NCBI RefSeq assembly: GCF_013363995.1
Contig: NZ_JABWGO010000006.1
Coordinates: 227,481 to 291,480, forward strand
Source: Nonomuraea rhodomycinica
GTDB taxonomy: Bacteria > Actinomycetota > Actinomycetes > Streptosporangiales > Streptosporangiaceae
Length of the DNA stretch: 64,000 bases
Direction of reading: 5' to 3'
Positions 24,686-31,907 of the stretch are shown in pieces (position 1 is the stretch's first letter; each line of letters starts with the position of its first letter). A model generated the notes under the pieces. That model was not told the DNA's origin. It was given only the letters and a program-made list of their open reading frames with translations, and searched no databases. The translations under genes and the position numbers were made by a program.

Positions 24686-24971
24686 CCGCGGTCGAGCCTG
24701 CTGCGCCGAGACCAGCGCCCCGTCCAATCTGGGAAGCGATCATGCCGATCTCGGAGATCGATCTTGGCCCGCTCGTGAACACCCCACAAGGTCAAAGGCT
24801 CGGTTCCAGCTTCGGAACCGGGCGCTGGTCAGAGGCTATGCCGGTGATCAGTGATCTCGATCGGTGGCGGAGCATCCGCCCAAAGGGCGGACACGGAGTC
24901 AGCGAAAAGTCGGCGAACGTCCTCGGCGCTGTTCGACGTAGGCAGATGCCAGGAGCGGCCCGGTTGACCCG
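24686..24971. other. Non-coding stretch
   Basis: Contains repeat copy 6 and no recognisable gene. Confidence 0.4.
24730..24744 (+). repeat. Dispersed repeat, copy 6 (one mismatch)
   Basis: TGGGAAGCGATCATG, 45 bp after the stop of the 24326 gene. A shorter relative, CTGCGGGAAGCG, lies near 24228 downstream of the 24097 stop. Confidence 0.5.
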
Positions 24972-25227
24972 TCATCCATGAGGTGAGGTGCCGTTGGTCG
25001 CGTCCTCGGACAGGAAGACGTGGTGGTCACCGTGGGGGGAAGATCTCGACGGGCCGGCCGGGGGTGTCGGCGAGGGCGTGGCGGTGGAGCCGGAACCACC
25101 AACTGGGGTGCTGCCAGTCGAGTACGAGCAGGCGTTCTGACGGCTTGATCCGTACCGAGCACGGCAGGGGCAGCTTCGTGACGACCCCTGAGGAGCGCCA
25201 CTCGGCCGGGGCGAGGGTTCGACACAT
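24972..25227 (-). pseudogene. DUF2716-like remnant with frameshift
   Basis: RLLVLDWQHPSWWFRLHRHA in one frame continues as DGDHHVFLSEDATNGT in the next, the order found in DUF2716 proteins (…LDWQHPxWxFRPH…PDGDYYVFL…). The switch coincides with a run of six G at 25034-25039. N-terminal domain and the last part (HPWEQTLCVFG-type) are absent. Confidence 0.55.
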
Positions 25228-25258
25228 ACAGGGCTGTCAGGTCCGTTGACTAACGAGG

Positions 25259-28069
25259 TCACCATCTTCGGCCGGTTGGTGTCATCGGGGCGAGACCGAG
25301 GGCGGCGAGGGCGGCGGCGCCGCGCTCGGCGTGGTCGCCGCCGGCGAGCACGAGGGTCCGCGCGAGCTGGTAGCGGCAGCCGGCGGCGTCGAACGCGTCC
25401 GTCGTGGCGAGCAGCGCTTCCTGGTCGCCGTCGAGCAGGGCGCCAGCCCGTTCCACGATGGCGGCGGCGACCGGGTTGCCGGCCACGACGGTGCGGGCCT
25501 CGGCCACGATGTCGCGGGCGTCGCGGCTTTCGGCGAGCACGGCGGTCTCGCTGCGCAGCGCGACGTACCAGTGGTGCCAGATCCAGGTGATCCACTTCCA
25601 CATCTGCCGGGGCTCGGGGGCCATCCGCTCCAGCGCCTCCGGTGCCTGCCCGCGGTGCAGCAGGAGCATCGCGTCGAAGACCGCCCCGTAGCCGTAGGTG
25701 TGCTCCGGTGAGCTGCCGAGCCGGCCCAGGATCTCCTGCCAGGCGCGCCTGGCGTCATGGTCGTCGCGCAGGCCGTGGATCATCGCCACACCGGCCACCG
25801 CCGGGGCGAGGATGGACCGGGCGGGGCTGCCTGCCCGCTGCCACGCGTCGAGGAACCGGACGCTGCCGGTGAGCACCTCGTCGACGTCGCCCGCCAGCGC
25901 GGCGACCATGAGCAGCCGACACGTGGCGCGGTGACCCACCTCCGCCAGCGATGGATGGTCGGCCAGTTGCCGTGCCCATCGGCGGGCGCCCTGCACGTCT
26001 CCCGCCCCGAGGCCGGCCTCGGCGACCATGCCGAGCGCGTCGATCAGCTCGTGGGTGCCGGCCGGCGAGATCGGCAGGGACGACAGGAGCATGATCCGGC
26101 GCCGGGCCGTGGCCGCGGCGGCGAACGTGTCGCCGGCCCAGCTCTGAGCGCCGGTGAGCGCGTCGAGTGCGGCCGACTCGGCGAGCGGGTCGCCGGTCCG
26201 GCGGGCGAGTTCGACCGCGTGCTCGGCGCGCTCACGCGTCTCCGGTACGGCGTTGCCGGGCGGCCCCTGGACGGCGCCGAACGCGTCGGTGAGCACCGCG
26301 GCCTCGGCCAGGGCCACCGCCGCCTGCGCGGCCGGATCGTCGCCGGCCTGCTCCCGCGCCTCGGTGATCAGCTGGAGCGCCTCCTCTTGGGACGGGCGCC
26401 GCACGAATGTGGTCGAGAACCGGAACGCGATGGTGGCGGCGGTCGCCAGGTCGGCGGCGGCGGCAGCGGCGCTGCACGTGCGGGCGGCGTCCGCGGCGGC
26501 GCGGCGCAGGCGGTACATGTCATCGCCGGCTGTCCGGCACCCGGCTACGGCTGCGGCCTGCCGGAGCATCGACGCGGCGGCGGCCGGGTCGGTCGCGAGT
26601 GCGGCGGCCTGCTCATAGCGCTGCTGGGACTCGCCGGTCAGGTGACGGGTGAAGGTCAGCTCCGCCAGGCACCGGGCGAGCTCGAACGCCTCGACGCGCA
26701 GCTCCGGACGGTTGGCCGCCCACGCCAGGGCGGCGCGGAGGTCGTCGGCCACCAGGTCGAACCGGGCCCGCCAATCTTGGCCTACCACTGCCAAGCCGGC
26801 CGCCTGCGCCAGGCACCAGCGAAGGTGCCGGGATCGAGCGTCGATCAGCTCGCCGGCCTCGGACAGCCGCTCCAGTCCGTACTGGCGGATGGTCTCCAGC
26901 GCCCGGTACGCGGTCCTGCCCAGGGATGTCGTCACCGTCAGCAGACTCTGTTCGGCGAGCCGGGCCAGGCCGTCGGCGACCAGGCCTTCCTCGTCCTCAT
27001 CCCCGGTCACCTGCGCCGCCGCCGCGGCGGTGAACGGCGCCACGAACACCGACACCCGGCGCAGCAGCGCCCGGTCGGCCGGCTCCAGCAGGGTGTGGCT
27101 CCAGTCCAGCGCCGCCCGCACCGAGCGGTGCCGGTCGTCGGCGCGGGAGCCGCCGGTGAGCATCCGCAGAGGGTGGGACAGGGCGGCGGTGATGCCATCG
27201 AACCCGAGCATGGGACAGCGGGCGGCGGCCAGCTCGATGGCCAGCGCCATGCCGTCCAGCCGCTCACAGATCGCGGCCACCTGGTCGCGCGACGGCGGAT
27301 CCAGCGGCCAGCCGACCGCCGCCGCCCGTTCCATGAACAACGCGACCGCGTCCGACGCGCCATCGGCGGCCAGCGACAGCGGCGGGACCGGATACACCCG
27401 TTCGAACGGCACCATCAGCCGGGCCCGGCTGGTCGCCAGCACCGTCACCCGCGGGCACGCCGCCAGCAGCCGTTCGAGGAACAGCGTCACCCCGTCCGCC
27501 ACGTGCTCGCAGTTGTCGAGCACCAGCAGCGCATGACGGTCGGCCAGCGCGGCGAGCACGGACTCGGTCATGTCGCGGCCGGGCTGCTCACCGAGGCCGA
27601 GCGCTCCCGCGACCGCGGTCGCGATCAGGCCCGGATCGGTGACCGGGACCAGGTCGACGAACCACATGCCGTCGGCGTACGCGCCGCTCACCTCCGCGGC
27701 CACCGCCAACGCCAACCGGGTCTTGCCCACTCCGCCGGGACCGACCGCGGTCACCTGCCGGTGCGCCTTGGTCATCTCGGTCAGCTCGGCCCGCTCGCTC
27801 ACCCGGCCGATGAACGAGGTCAGCGGGGTCGGCAGAACCGGTGCCGGGCCGGCGCCGGCCGGCGTGGGCGCACGCTGGGCGAGCGCCCGCCGATCCGGCA
27901 CCTCCAGCTTGCGCAGCAGCGAGGAGACATGGCTCTCCACGGTACGCACCGAGATGAACAGCCGGGCCGCGATCTCGGCATTGCTGAGATGGGCCCCGAT
28001 CAGTTCCAGCACCTCGGCTTCCCGAGGGGAAATCTCCGCTCCCGTCACCACCGCCCCAGTTTGCCGCAT
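25259..28069 (-). CDS. LuxR HTH / NB-ARC-like ATPase transcriptional regulator
   Basis: 936 residues. Unlike the regulator at 7345, the LuxR HTH is N-terminal (ISPREAEVLELIGAHLSNAE, SVRTVESHVSSLLRKLEV, about 10-65). The ATPase follows: Walker A VGPGGVGKTRLALAVA at about 108, Walker B LLVLDNCEHVAD, ALDWSHTLLEPADRALLRRV, then TPR-like helices to the end. This is the SARP/AfsR-related regulator layout. ATG 28069 or GTG 28048 may start it. It diverges from the VOC-DoxX genes over a palindrome (28097-28115) that is its likely target. Confidence 0.88.
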   Translation of the reverse strand: MRQTGAVVTGAEISPREAEVLELIGAHLSNAEIAARLFISVRTVESHVSSLLRKLEVPDRRALAQRAPTPAGAGPAPVLPTPLTSFIGRVSERAELTEMTKAHRQVTAVGPGGVGKTRLALAVAAEVSGAYADGMWFVDLVPVTDPGLIATAVAGALGLGEQPGRDMTESVLAALADRHALLVLDNCEHVADGVTLFLERLLAACPRVTVLATSRARLMVPFERVYPVPPLSLAADGASDAVALFMERAAAVGWPLDPPSRDQVAAICERLDGMALAIELAAARCPMLGFDGITAALSHPLRMLTGGSRADDRHRSVRAALDWSHTLLEPADRALLRRVSVFVAPFTAAAAAQVTGDEDEEGLVADGLARLAEQSLLTVTTSLGRTAYRALETIRQYGLERLSEAGELIDARSRHLRWCLAQAAGLAVVGQDWRARFDLVADDLRAALAWAANRPELRVEAFELARCLAELTFTRHLTGESQQRYEQAAALATDPAAAASMLRQAAAVAGCRTAGDDMYRLRRAAADAARTCSAAAAAADLATAATIAFRFSTTFVRRPSQEEALQLITEAREQAGDDPAAQAAVALAEAAVLTDAFGAVQGPPGNAVPETRERAEHAVELARRTGDPLAESAALDALTGAQSWAGDTFAAAATARRRIMLLSSLPISPAGTHELIDALGMVAEAGLGAGDVQGARRWARQLADHPSLAEVGHRATCRLLMVAALAGDVDEVLTGSVRFLDAWQRAGSPARSILAPAVAGVAMIHGLRDDHDARRAWQEILGRLGSSPEHTYGYGAVFDAMLLLHRGQAPEALERMAPEPRQMWKWITWIWHHWYVALRSETAVLAESRDARDIVAEARTVVAGNPVAAAIVERAGALLDGDQEALLATTDAFDAAGCRYQLARTLVLAGGDHAERGAAALAALGLAPMTPTGRRW

Positions 28070-28096
28070 GCCTTCCGTAAACCATCCGTGCCGGCG

Positions 28097-28115
28097 ATCC
28101 GTGGTCACCACGGAT
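28097..28115. promoter_or_regulatory. Operator candidate for LuxR/NB-ARC regulator
   Basis: ATCCGTGG-TCA-CCACGGAT, perfect 8-bp arms, with an additional ATCCGTG half-site at 28084-28090, between the divergent regulator and VOC starts. Confidence 0.6.
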
Positions 28116-28180
28116 GCGCAGCGGCCAAGCCGGGCGGAAAGCTGAGCACACGCAAACAGCCCACGACGACAGGAGTGACC

Positions 28181-28537
28181 ATGACCGGCTCTTCCTCCCA
28201 GGAAATCAAGACCGTGCTCCATCCCGTGTCCGATCTGGCCAAGGCCAAGGCGGTGTACGCGGCCCTCCTCGGTGTCGCGCCACAGACCGACTCGTCCTAC
28301 TACGTCGGCTTCGAGGCCGGTGGGCAGCACATCGGGCTGGTGCCGGACGGTGGGCCGCAGGGCATGACCTCGCCGGTGGCCTACTGGCACGTGCCGGACA
28401 TCGAGGCGAAGCTGGCCGAGGTGATCGCCGCGGGGGCCACCGTGAAGGAGGCCGCGCACGACGTCGGCGGTGGCCGCCTCGTGGCCACCGTCACCGACCC
28501 CGACGGCAACGTCCTCGGACTGATTCAAGACCGATGA
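28181..28537 (+). CDS. VOC (glyoxalase/bleomycin resistance) family protein
   Basis: 118 residues, ATG preceded by AGGAGTGACC. One betaalphabetabetabeta pair: KTVLHPVSDLAKAKAVYAAL at the start and VATVTDPDGNVLGLIQDR at the end, with the metal/substrate-facing His in TVLHPV and GGQHIGLVP. Such proteins isomerise, cleave or sequester small molecules. It precedes the DoxX-like gene by 85 bp in the same direction and diverges from a large LuxR ATPase. Confidence 0.88.
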   Translation: MTGSSSQEIKTVLHPVSDLAKAKAVYAALLGVAPQTDSSYYVGFEAGGQHIGLVPDGGPQGMTSPVAYWHVPDIEAKLAEVIAAGATVKEAAHDVGGGRLVATVTDPDGNVLGLIQDR

Positions 28538-28622
28538 ACGCCGACGCCGCCGCGACACCGAGCACCGGCTCGCCCACAAGCTCCTTCCCCGGCCAACCCG
28601 ATGAGAAAGGCAGTGACGAAGC

Positions 28623-29198
28623 ATGAACGGGCATGTCAGCGCCGACCTGCTCGGCGTCGAGAACATCGAGCAGCAACCCAAGAGGCGCGGAATGAGGTTC
28701 ACGCTCAACGGTGCACTCTGGTCGCTGCAAGCGTTGTTCGGCTTCTTCTTCGCCGGCAGCGGTTTCGGCAAAGTGCTGTTGTACGACGCAGCTTTGTACG
28801 CGGCGGCGCCCCGGGCCGTGGCTTGGTACGCCGCGGTGTCGCAGCCTCTGATCGTCTTCATCGGGGTCTGTGAGGTACTCGGCGGCGTCGGCCTGATCCT
28901 GCCAGCGATGGCGAAGGTCAAACCGATGCTCACGCCGCTCGCCGCCGCCGGCCTGACACTGACGATGGTCCTCGCCGCCGGTTTTCACATCACGCGGGGC
29001 GAGTACGAGCTGGTGCCCGCGAACATCCTGCTGGGTGCCGCCACGGCGGTCGTCGCGGTCGGACGAGGGAGGCTACGGCCCGTCGCACCCGCGCCCCTCA
29101 CCACCTCACGCGCACTCACGTCGTTCGGGGTCCTCGTCGCACTGGCCCTGCTGACCTTCGTCCCGACGTGGTACACGATGACCAACGTCCACTTCTGA
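28623..29198 (+). CDS. DoxX-like membrane protein
   Basis: 191 residues with four hydrophobic spans (LQALFGFFFAGSGFGKVLLY, QPLIVFIGVCEVLGGVGLIL, and two more) typical of DoxX. Known DoxX proteins accompany redox stress functions. An internal start at Met24 (MRFTLNGALWSLQ) with GGCGCGGA is possible and would remove a hydrophilic N-terminus that is not usual in the family. The gene is convergent with the ABC exporter. Confidence 0.82.
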   Translation: MNGHVSADLLGVENIEQQPKRRGMRFTLNGALWSLQALFGFFFAGSGFGKVLLYDAALYAAAPRAVAWYAAVSQPLIVFIGVCEVLGGVGLILPAMAKVKPMLTPLAAAGLTLTMVLAAGFHITRGEYELVPANILLGAATAVVAVGRGRLRPVAPAPLTTSRALTSFGVLVALALLTFVPTWYTMTNVHF

Positions 29199-29242
29199 TC
29201 CCTCCGGTGAAGCCGCCGCCCGGCGTCACACGCGCGGGCGCC

Positions 29243-31162
29243 TCATCGGCTCCCTTCCACGGTGAGAGCGGCACCCCCCGCGGCGTCGGTGTAGCCGGCG
29301 GACTGCAGGCGGAACAGGTGGGCGTACGTGCCGCCCGCGGCCATGAGCTGGTCGTGGGTGCCCTGTTCGGCGACGACTCCGTCACGAAGGACGACGATGA
29401 GATCCGCGTCGCGGACCGTGTTGAGCCGGTGGGAGATGAGCAGGCTCGTACGTCCGGCACGGTGCGCGCGCATGCGGGAGTGGACATCGGCCTCGGACTC
29501 GGGGTCCAGCCCGGACGACGGCTCGTCGAGGATCATCAAGTCGCGGTCGGCGCGCAGGAACGCCCTGGCCAGCGCGGTGCGTTGCCACTGACCGCCGGAG
29601 AGCACCACGCCGGTCTCCGGGTCCTCCTTGTCGGCCTCGGAGGTGAACATTCGCGACAGCTGCGTCTCGTAGCCGCGCGGCAGGGCGGACAGGACGTCGT
29701 CTATCCCGGCCCGCCGGGCGGCCACGCGAATCCGATCGAGGTCCTGCAGGGCGTCGAGGGAGCCAAGGCCGACGTTCTCCCGGGCGGTCAGGTCGTAGGT
29801 CATGTGGTCCTGGAAGACGCCGCTGATCCGCTCCCGCAGCGCGGCCGGATCCATGTCCCGCAGGTCCACCCCGTCCCACGTGATCGAACCCTGTTGCGGA
29901 TCGTAGAACCGCAGCAGCAGCTTGACCAGCGTGGACTTTCCCGCTCCGTTCGCCCCGACCACGCCGACCGTGGCCCCGTGCGGGATCCGCAGCGAGACCC
30001 CGCGCAGGATCCACGGGTGGTCCGGCGAGTACCGGAACCAGACGTCGTGCAGCTCCAGCCCGCCGGCGAGCGGTCGCACCGGCGTCGGCACGGCCGGCAC
30101 CGGCAGGTCGGGGGCGGCACGGACGATCGCCACGTGGTGGCCGAACATGAGCAACCCGCTGTACACCCTGCTCGCCGTGGAGATCAACGTAGCGGCCCCG
30201 CCGAACGTGGAAGCGACCGCCACGGCGAACATCGACACATCTCCCACCGACAGGGCCCCGGCGCGGGCGGCGAACGTCGCCCACGCCAGACCTCCCGCTG
30301 ACACGACCGCGCCCAGCGCGCCGAGCAGCCCCTCGGCGCGCAGCTCCCGGCCGTCCATCCGCCGCCGCTCCTCGTTGACCAGCGTGAGTTCGCCCAGCAG
30401 CCGGTCCCGCAGCCAGCCACCGATGCCGAACAGCCGGATCTCCTTGGCCGCCTGGCCATCGGCCAGCAGCCCGCCGTAGAAGATCTGCCGCCGTTCATGG
30501 GGGGACATGTGCATCATCATCGCGTTGCGCCGCCTGGACAGCCTCACCTGCACGACCAGGCCAGGTACCGCGGCCACCGCGGCCACCAGCGTCATCACCG
30601 GCGACACCACCCACAGGGCGGCGGCGAACCCGATCAGGCTGATCATCGACTGCACAGCCATGAACCCGCCCGTGACCAGCGTCTGACCGGCATCCGCCGC
30701 CTGCTGCCCCAGCCTGAGCCGGTCCAGCACGCCCGGATCCTCGAACCGCGCCAGCCCAGCGAACCGTAAGGTCGCCGAGAACAGGTCGGCCGCCGCCCGC
30801 ACGGCGAACGCCCGCCCCAGACAGTCACCCAGATACTGCGACAGATGCGGCAGCCCGGCGGTCGCCACCGCGAGCGCGCCGAACAGGCCCACACGCCAGG
30901 CCAGCGCGGCAGGGGCGACCGCCGGGTCGGGGATCCCGTCCACGAGCAGCTTCATCGCCCACGCCGACGCCACGGGGGCCAGACCCTGCACCACGACCAC
31001 GAAGGCGTGCACCGTCATCATCCCCGGCGCGGCCTGCGCCGAGATCCGTACGATCTCGGCCAGCGAGGCGCCCAGCCCGGTCCGCGGCAGCGCCGGGGCG
31101 CCCTCGTCCTGCGTCGTCGCCCGCGGCAGGCCGGAAAGCTCCTCCGCGGCCTCAGGCTGCAT
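29243..31162 (-). CDS. ABC exporter, fused membrane and ATPase domains
   Basis: 639 residues. An N-terminal membrane domain of about six spans (to about 330) is followed by an ATPase: Walker A GANGAGKST, Q-loop GVFQDHMTYDLTARENVGLG, signature VLSGGQWQRTALARAF, Walker B DLMILDEPSSGLDPESE and switch His in LISHRLNTV. The FQDxxxYDLTARENVGLG / LSGGQWQR style is the one seen in exporters beside RiPP and lanthipeptide genes. It starts inside the end of a 31-codon membrane-peptide ORF, and a six-cysteine peptide gene lies divergently, so that peptide is a candidate cargo (inference). Confidence 0.92.
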   Translation of the reverse strand: MQPEAAEELSGLPRATTQDEGAPALPRTGLGASLAEIVRISAQAAPGMMTVHAFVVVVQGLAPVASAWAMKLLVDGIPDPAVAPAALAWRVGLFGALAVATAGLPHLSQYLGDCLGRAFAVRAAADLFSATLRFAGLARFEDPGVLDRLRLGQQAADAGQTLVTGGFMAVQSMISLIGFAAALWVVSPVMTLVAAVAAVPGLVVQVRLSRRRNAMMMHMSPHERRQIFYGGLLADGQAAKEIRLFGIGGWLRDRLLGELTLVNEERRRMDGRELRAEGLLGALGAVVSAGGLAWATFAARAGALSVGDVSMFAVAVASTFGGAATLISTASRVYSGLLMFGHHVAIVRAAPDLPVPAVPTPVRPLAGGLELHDVWFRYSPDHPWILRGVSLRIPHGATVGVVGANGAGKSTLVKLLLRFYDPQQGSITWDGVDLRDMDPAALRERISGVFQDHMTYDLTARENVGLGSLDALQDLDRIRVAARRAGIDDVLSALPRGYETQLSRMFTSEADKEDPETGVVLSGGQWQRTALARAFLRADRDLMILDEPSSGLDPESEADVHSRMRAHRAGRTSLLISHRLNTVRDADLIVVLRDGVVAEQGTHDQLMAAGGTYAHLFRLQSAGYTDAAGGAALTVEGSR

Positions 31163-31247
31163 GGGTGCCGGCCCGTTCGACGAGCAGGCCGACGACGAGA
31201 ACGGCGGCGAGATAACCCATGAGGAGCATCCCATCTGAGTTGTTCAT
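31152..31247 (-). CDS. 31-residue single-span membrane peptide
   Basis: MNNSDGMLLMGYLAAVLVVG then LLVERAGTHAA: a short polar head, one hydrophobic span (about 8-23) and a charged tail. Its last 11 bases overlap the ABC exporter start, indicating translational coupling and making it more than a chance ORF. It was too short for standard calling. It may assist the exporter as an accessory subunit; no homologue is claimed. Confidence 0.5.
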   Translation of the reverse strand: MNNSDGMLLMGYLAAVLVVGLLVERAGTHAA

Positions 31248-31287
31248 ATAACGCCTACGATATAGCCCGCGGAATCATGTAGTGATT

Positions 31288-31307
31288 TTGTCCCGATATC
31301 GTGACAA
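31288..31307. promoter_or_regulatory. 20-bp near-perfect palindrome, operator candidate
   Basis: TTGTCCCGATATCGTGACAA: 9 of 10 pairs match, with a perfect CGATATCG centre, 40 bp upstream of the membrane-peptide start on the exporter side. Confidence 0.6.
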
Positions 31308-31583
31308 TCCTCGGCTGCAACCATGCGCTCGTCAGGGAGCGCGGCGACGGCATCTGCGGCAAGGCTTTCGCGGATGAAGGTTGTCAAATGATGGCGAAGC
31401 GGCGCTGTCGCCCGTATCGCGAGATCGCGCACGTGCAAGCGCAGGACAAGGCCGTTGTGGCCAGGAGGAGCTGCGCGGATCACCGCTAGTAGCGTTTCGC
31501 CCACTCTGGCCGCTCTTGACGCCCTGTCATTGCCTTGCTTAAAGTCCAAGCGTCACAATCAGGTCAATCCACTCGCCGCCGAA

Positions 31584-31597
31584 GTACGTAAACGTAC
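31584..31597. promoter_or_regulatory. 14-bp perfect palindrome before cysteine-rich peptide gene
   Basis: GTACGT-AA-ACGTAC, followed by an A+T-rich TAATTGTAT segment that could be a -10 element; 34 bp before the start codon. Confidence 0.55.
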
Positions 31598-31630
31598 AGA
31601 CAGTAATTGTATCGAGGGGAAGTGATCGAA

Positions 31631-31840
31631 ATGACCTCCGTCATCGGCCGCATCGCTGATCGGGTCCTCGCGTCGGTCGTGCCGAAGCTGAACGCGTCGG
31701 CCATAGGGAAATGCGTGAGGAGTACATACCGTACGAACTCCGGGTGTCCTGGCACGGGCGTCAAGGTATGCACGGTGTACGAGGACTGCACCAACGGCTC
31801 TTACCTGTACACCGTGTGCGGGCCGTGCATCGTCGGCTAA
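31631..31840 (+). CDS. 69-residue six-cysteine peptide, possible RiPP precursor or secreted cysteine-rich peptide
   Basis: ATG preceded by GAGGGGAAG. Residues 1-27 (MTSVIGRIADRVLASVVPKL then NASAIGK) form a cysteine-free amphipathic leader; residues 28-69 contain six cysteines at 28, 39, 47, 53, 63 and 66 (C-x10-C-x7-C-x5-C-x9-C-x2-C), ending in VCGPCIVG. There is no classical signal peptide. The leader/core split, the CxxC and the divergent exporter with a small membrane peptide suggest an exported modified or disulfide-bonded peptide. No modification enzyme is adjacent. I do not recognise the family securely. Confidence 0.6.
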   Translation: MTSVIGRIADRVLASVVPKLNASAIGKCVRSTYRTNSGCPGTGVKVCTVYEDCTNGSYLYTVCGPCIVG

Positions 31841-31907
31841 TGCAGCCCAGGTGAGGCCGTCATCGGCCAGATCCGTTGATGGCGGTCTCAACCAGGTTCG
31901 AACTTCG

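Larger units (their letters stand above)
31248..31630. other. 383-bp divergent control region
   Basis: Noticeably lower in G+C than its surroundings. It holds the 20-bp palindrome (31288-31307) and the 14-bp palindrome (31584-31597). An open frame of 101 codons across it is rejected as a gene. Confidence 0.5.

Noticed and set aside
31244..31549. 101-codon minus-strand frame ending in an ATGA overlap with the 31-residue membrane peptide
   Set aside because: Third codon positions are not G/C-biased as in real genes here, no family is recognised, and it runs over the 20-bp palindrome. The overlap alone is not enough.
31885..31905. GGTTCGAACTT resembling a tRNA T-loop
   Set aside because: No acceptor stem, D-arm or anticodon arm can be built around it.
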